A program made the translations under genes and the position numbers. From Chrysomallon squamiferum (Eukaryota; Mollusca; Gastropoda; Neomphalida; Peltospiridae), in assembly GCA_012295275.1 (NCBI GenBank), contig CM022665.1, positions 33,226,022 to 33,290,021 on the forward strand: a stretch of 64,000 nt of DNA. Reading direction: 5' to 3'. This document shows, one piece after another, positions 59,322 to 64,000 of this stretch (positions are counted from its first letter, which is position 1; every line of letters starts with the position of its first letter). The notes beneath the pieces are model-generated. The model did no database searches. It worked only from the letters and a program-made list of their open reading frames with translations, and was not told where the DNA came from.

Positions 59322-62300
59322 TATAAATAAAATGAACACATTTCATAGGTGCAATTTTTTTTCTTTGTATTTGCAAGACAAAATTACCAAAATAAATGTG
59401 ACAGTTAATAACTGATAATTAATTAATGCCATCAAATAGTGCTGTTAAATAATATTAGCAAATCCTAATAAAAACATTTTCCAATAAACTACAGTTGTAT
59501 AATAAACAACCCTTTCTGTAATAATGCAAGTGTGATCAGACAAATCTGGCAAACTCATTTTGATACATTAGGGTGGGACTTGGCTTACTTAATGACATTA
59601 TCATTATGATATATACACAATGGTGAATGTAATGATTTTTCAGGGCAAAGTGGCCATATAATGCACTTGTTTGGATCTGAAGATGATAACCAGCCTCTTT
59701 GTTCTACAATGTAACCTTAGGAAATGTGCAATGATTTCAGCATAAAACTGGGTTGTCCAAATTATGAACTGAATTTGGAACAATGTATTCAAGTGGTTTA
59801 TTTGAATTTTATTAATATACATTTGAGAGGTAGCTTCATAGTTTATTAGCATCTAACAATTAGTGGTGTATGCAAGATATTTACAGACAAATAATTTGAT
59901 GATTAGAATAAATAAAATTAATCTATTATTATCATAATTGATTATAAATACATGGTTCTGTTGTGAAATGATTATTTACATTGATACTTCTGAATTGCTA
60001 CCAGTTTAACAGCTTTAACTAAGAATGATTCTTAACTAAAGATCAATCTTGAAACTTGTGGTCTGTTTTCAACTGTCATTTTATGAAACAACCCTCAAAT
60101 CTATTAATGCTAAATACATTTGTATATTTATTAATTTTTTAAGGTGAGAATCATTAAAAGATTAGAAGAAAAATTATGCAACTGAGTCCAAGTAAAATTA
60201 ATAGCAGCAGATCCAAGAATTCTTAAGTACATCAATAAAAACAACACAAATTAAATTATTACAACAGTGATAATAAACCTTGTCAGTTCACCCACTAGAT
60301 GTAACCCAACTATTCTGATTTTGATTAAAAAAAAAAAAAAAACCCAAAACAACCAAACATAATAATAATTAAAAAAATAAAATAAGAGAATTAAAAACAT
60401 TTTTTTTTTTTTGTAAGAAGGTTTACTTATCACCTAAATGTAAACTTCTGCCATAATTAAACCAGCACTTTTCGAAATACAGGTGTTTCAAATTTGACAT
60501 TTTTGTTAAAATGGGCATGGTCACCAATCTCTAGACCTTAATATCCTGAACAGCACTGAAAACAACCACCAGCAGATGATAAAAAATGTGAATGGGGATC
60601 AGCATTAAAAATATCAATGAGTAAGTATCATACAACAATGCATGATGACAAATAACTTTAAAAAGTGAGGATGAATATTACATGAAATACAGTACCAATG
60701 TACAAGATATTGCATGCATAACATGCAAAACGTCAACTGAATTTGTAAATCATGCTAATTAGGGCTATAAACATTGACTGTGATTAGCTACTTTCCTTTA
60801 TGAAGTAGTCTTTGAGAGAATGTTAAACAAATGGCATCAAGTCTGACAGCTGAGGAACATGCATGTCAGCATTTCAAGCAGAATCATTGCACAGTATTTA
60901 GGATGCCACCATTCAAACATTCACATGAGATACCAGCAGACAAAAACACCAAGAACCATTCACATCTAAACCAGTGATGTGTTATGACATCGTAATAGGT
61001 TTGTCATATTGTGTGCCTCCACATTCATGATCAAAAGCTGCCAGCAGCCAGAAGTGCACCAACTGCTCAAGACTGATGAGTGGTTTTGAGTGCAAATACT
61101 GTGCATTGCTGTCTTTGCTCTGTTGGATTGTGTGCTAAACAACCATCCTGATGTGACAGACATGGACATGAATGCCAATGGCAGGAAAAATTATGCTGAG
61201 ATTACAATATTGGTGTGGTGTGCTATCTTCCGACATATCCCATTTCCATTTAAGGAATGCTGATGGTCAGCTGCAGGTATGGTGTAGGCATCAAAAACAG
61301 CACAATTAATAGGGTGGTGGGAATGTCATGGGGTGGGGTGGGATCAGTTATCATGTTTGTCGTTTGCTGAATAAATGCTACTTACTTCCAGGATAAAATA
61401 TTGCAAAATCATGTCATACCCTCTGTTCATAAGCAATGGGATATGTGCACATTTAAGCAAGACAATACCTAAGCATACACATCATGTTACAAGTCAGTAT
61501 CTAATGAACAATAACATCTTTTTGTCCCCCGATTTATATCCAATAAACCATCTTAGGGATTATCTTGATCAATGTCATCTCATGTCATCCACAATGAAAA
61601 ATCTTAGAAACCTGGAAAACATATTACATTAGGAGTGGAATACTATCAGACAAAACACTATTTGCAGACTTACTGGGTTTATAAGAAGGCACTGCTTGGC
61701 TTGTGTTGCTGCAGAGATAGTCATATGTGCTACTGACTTAATTGTAATCCCGTTCATGCCTTTTATATGTGGCTAAACTGAAACTAATCAGTAATTGTGC
61801 ATCCTTTATTTGTTGTCCTTATCAATCATTTGTCTACTGTTGTTATTGCTAAGGTGTTCTTTTCCAAATCCAAACATTTCTTGGTGATGGGATTTTAATG
61901 CTGTTCAGTACATTTAAAAATCTCAGCAACCAATGTCTGAGCTACATAATGTTGGTGTTACTAGAAACAGAAATCTTTTATTACAGTTAGCAAAGCATAC
62001 TTCATTGATTTGTAACCTTTTGACAGTGTAATCTAGGTTAAATATTTTAATTATTCATCCAAATCATAATTGATGGATATCTCTGCAATAACCTTACATC
62101 AATAATATAATTGTAAGCTTATAATTTTAAGAAAAATATTGAGTTTTTATAGTTGAAACTGTCTGCTATAAAAAGAAGTTTTTGAGTGCTTTACCTCTTT
62201 TTTCCTTCTCTGAAAGTCTCTTTTTTGTTCTTTTGGTTTTAATCCAACTATATTGTAAGTCCGAAAATCCTCTTCAACTATAAAAGTAATGCAAAAATGC

Positions 62301-62705
62301 CTAATGGAAATAAAATACAAAAGGGAAAAATAATAAATTAAATAAATTCAGCTAAGAAATCTATTTTGAAAATTGTTCTGCTTACATGTAATAAAAAGTA
62401 AAAGTGTTAGTAACTTAACCAAGATAATGATGAATTCATTTTTTCATTCTGATAAGAGTACTTTACATACTATTATTATACAACTATGAACAGGCATTTG
62501 GCAACTTATAAAAATTAGTAATATAGAGAGTAAATATTCATCTTTTAATTTGTTTTGGTGTAACAGGAAATATCCTATTTAAAATAGTAATCAGTGTGAG
62601 TAATGCAGTAAATTTATAATATTCTTCTACTATTTCTGGTACAAATAGTAAACCATTTGTCTGGCAAGCTTGAAACAGGTGGTGGTCTGGATTTCTGGAC
62701 ACAGG
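51434..62705 (-). CDS. MRPS35: mitochondrial small-subunit ribosomal protein mS35 (MRPS35), 5' end missing
   Basis: This is a component of the mitochondrial ribosome small subunit. Ten minus-strand exons join in frame at GT-AG sites: 62705-62631, 62277-62195, 59259-59140, 57197-57077, 56352-56213, 52640-52531, 52298-52229, 52011-51892 and 51598-51434 are placed firmly except the first (weak donor, 24 codons). Together they give about 300 residues. Diagnostic phrases shared with animal MRPS35 are [75 protein letters not shown] and [15 protein letters not shown]. The family is usually about 320 aa, so only the N-terminal transit-peptide exon is lacking; it lies upstream of 62705 or outside the window. 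Introns of up to 3.6 kb are filled with transposons. (Nine exons are listed by coordinates; a tenth, the initiator exon, is inferred.). Confidence 0.92.
53310..53986. repeat. 13-bp perfect inverted repeat pair, 677 bp apart, in an MRPS35 intron
   Basis: CACTTTGCCGGAC (53310-53322) and GTCCGGCAAAGTG (53974-53986) are exact reverse complements and GC-rich in AT-rich DNA. They may bound a small non-autonomous DNA transposon. Alternatively, the right-hand copy (GTGTCCGGCAAAGTGGAGAC) may be the left terminus of the MULE-type element that follows, with the left-hand copy belonging to a second one. No matching target duplication was found. Confidence 0.5.
54706..55910 (+). pseudogene. MULE-type transposase (after FLYWCH region), broken
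   Basis: The first frame (54706-55239, 177 codons) contains [29 protein letters not shown] and the transposase strand [19 protein letters not shown], whose D is the first catalytic acid of MULE DDE domains. A frameshift near 55195 continues into [12 protein letters not shown]-like and VDFE sequence, [20 protein letters not shown] (55345-55400), [10 protein letters not shown] (55460-55490), and, after more shifts, a GYNSRLAK-type segment near 55655. This is the Mutator-like transposase order. At least three frame changes and stops make it non-functional. It sits in the 3.6-kb intron of MRPS35 on the opposite strand. Confidence 0.75.
57961..58266. mobile_element. hAT-type MITE with 8-bp target duplication (one mismatch)
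   Basis: It is flanked by ATCTAGAC (57953-57960) and ATCTATAC (58267-58274). The left end begins cagagtcaccaac and the right end, reverse-complemented, begins caggggttaccaacc. It is 306 bp and non-coding. Its right target duplication touches the left duplication of the next MITE by one base. Confidence 0.7.
58282..58573. mobile_element. hAT-type MITE with perfect 8-bp target duplication
   Basis: It is flanked by CTATAAAT on both sides (58274-58281 and 58574-58581). The left end begins cactggttttcaac and the right end, reverse-complemented, begins cataggctttcaacc, close to the common 'CAGTGGTTCTCAAC' hAT terminus. It is 292 bp and has no coding frame. Confidence 0.8.
60831..61745 (+). pseudogene. 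Tc1-type transposase pseudogene in an MRPS35 intron
   Basis: It starts ATG-GCA-TCA-AGT with [13 protein letters not shown], the usual N-terminus of this Tc1 subfamily. Downstream it shows a V-R-L/T-H-like helix region, a 'ggtggtgggaatgtcatggggtggggtg' segment equivalent to the GGGSVMVWGG motif (61310-61345), [13 protein letters not shown] (61384-61425), FKQDNT (the DDE D, near 61450-61470) and the DLYPINHL remnant of SPDLNPIEHLW (61530-61555). Many stops and frameshifts are present. Terminal inverted repeats were not identified. Confidence 0.7.
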
Positions 62706-63880
62706 CTAAATCTTTACTTAAAATATAAAATAAACAATGACAAATAAAAAATGAAACTGCATTAAACAAATACAAATTAATGCACTTGGTCTTTATTAAT
62801 TCATTTAAAATTCTTAAAATACCTACACGGAATATGCTTTTCACTATCAAATTGCATTTCTGCTAGTCATTTTCACATGATAATAAATGAAAATGACAGT
62901 AAATTGAAACATATAACCACTTATTGTGATATGATCACCCAAACACAACGCCACTTTCTCTTGAAATGGTGTCATGAAAACCAAAACAAAGTGTGCCTAA
63001 TTCAAAAGTGCCCAGATTCAACAATAGCCAGGATTATGGATTTTCAAGATAATAATTCTGTATCTGTCTCTATCCTTGATCGACAATAACACTGAGGAAA
63101 GAATATATATCTTTTATTTCTAGGATTTCACTATTTTAGAACAGCCTATGTACAAAATATGCATATATTGTCATTGTTCTGTATAAAACCTGATATAAAG
63201 TAATCTAATGCCTAGAAATAAAAGATAATCTTTCTCCAGCCTTTATGTTATATATAAAATACCTTGGACTGATGCAATTCAGTAATAATTCTTTTTTCAA
63301 ATCAATGGCATTAACTATAATCTGTTTTTCTACCCACTACTCTTGAAATTTAACACTGTCATTCATCATAAAATTGTAATTCAAGTTTTCATGAACACCA
63401 GTACTGATATAAACATAAAGAAAAGAAAATTTAGTATTCTTTCAGTTTAGATCTGAGACTTAATATTAGAGTTTTTATCATTTTATGTGGCTTTTTAAGA
63501 CAATTACATGCATTTTGGATTTTTTTTTGTTGTGCTAAATATAGAGCTCTATTTTATCATTTTGTTGCTAGTGCAAATGTAAGAAGTTAGTAAGATCATT
63601 AAAAAAAAAATTAAAATTAAAAATTTCTAATTTTGTTCATATTTATTATTATTATTCTTAGTCTTATTTATGAGTAGTTTTATCTTACTGATATTCCTTC
63701 TGTGTTTTAATAGGCTAATTACAGGTCTCTATAAATTCAAATGATTATTTCAGCTTTAAAAAAATATATACATTTGGTATGGATCATGTAATTTTCATTT
63801 GTACAAAATATTACCAAAACTACTAACATTTTACTAGTCTCCACAAACATCATCTGATTATTGCCTGATTTGTGGTCATG
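62706..63880. other. upstream side of MRPS35; initiator exon not located
   Basis: The missing first exon of MRPS35 (start codon and mitochondrial transit peptide) should lie here or beyond 64000. I find no ATG-led arginine-rich frame with a suitable donor. The stretch is otherwise AT-rich and featureless. Confidence 0.4.
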
Positions 63881-63883
63881 TGA

Positions 63884-64000
63884 TAAAGTTCACATATAAA
63901 AGTTTCCTGGGTGTAATATTTTTTGTCTTACAATGTCTTACAAAGGCCTACATGTATGCATAAAGTTCACATATAAAAGTTTCCTGGGTGTAATATTTTT
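63884..64000 (+). repeat. tandem repeat, 77-bp period, running off the window
   Basis: The 40 bases at 63884-63923, beginning taaagttcacatataaaag, recur identically at 63961-64000. This gives a 77-bp period and at least 1.5 units. It may be the edge of a minisatellite array. Confidence 0.75.

Noticed and set aside
1-64000. CRISPR arrays, bacterial operons, rRNA genes or organelle DNA
   Set aside because: No spaced short direct repeats, no Shine-Dalgarno-led gene strings and no rRNA motifs. Splice sites and transposon types are animal nuclear.

Overview
The window is metazoan nuclear DNA and most likely comes from a mollusc, probably a gastropod. It is AT-rich, intron-rich and full of (AAT)n-type microsatellites. 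It carries an I-clade LINE with the (ATTC)n tail that I associate with mollusc genomes, plus Gmr1-like and Gypsy LTR remnants, MULE, Tc1, pogo and hAT relics. There is no operon structure, CRISPR array or recognisable rRNA or tRNA. Family names rest on motif recognition; no database search was run.

Left part (1-22 kb). The first 6 kb holds only repeats: inverted and direct repeats at 0.5-1.4 kb, a strongly A+C-skewed block at 3.8-4.7 kb, and a tandem duplication at 4.8-5.8 kb. Two neighbouring minus-strand genes follow, and both encode secreted proteins whose mature chains lack cysteine. Gene A (6839-10571, 6 exons, 286 aa) is Met/Gly-rich with a duplicated exon module and a GC-box/TATA promoter. 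Gene B (14801-19494, 11 exons, 422 aa in my model) has eight exons of 24-45 nt ahead of a long Thr/Ser-rich, then basic, last exon. Every intron in both genes is phase 1, so every internal exon is a removable cassette. This pair of micro-exon secretory genes is the most interesting part of the window. Their function is unknown; a matrix, mucus or gland secretion role is only a guess.

Middle part (22-51 kb). This is mainly a transposon graveyard on the minus strand: a collapsed standard-order Gypsy element (22.3-24.3 kb), a nearly complete but decayed I-clade LINE (27.7-32 kb), an isolated LTR (32.6-33.3 kb), a pogo-like element with TA target duplications (34.1-34.9 kb), and a Gmr1-like LTR element with integrase ahead of RNase H and its reverse transcriptase deleted (42.7-44.7 kb). 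Between them lie a globin exon with an in-frame stop (26.6-27.0 kb, plus strand) and one long intronless gene of unknown function (gene C, 37918-39114, 398 aa, minus strand).

Right part (51-64 kb). This is the gene for mitochondrial ribosomal protein S35 (MRPS35) on the minus strand. Ten exons are placed between 62705 and 51434; the first exon is not found. Its large introns hold a Tc1 relic, a pogo-type MITE interrupted by two hAT-type MITEs with clean 8-bp target duplications, and a broken MULE transposase. The window ends inside what looks like a 77-bp tandem repeat.
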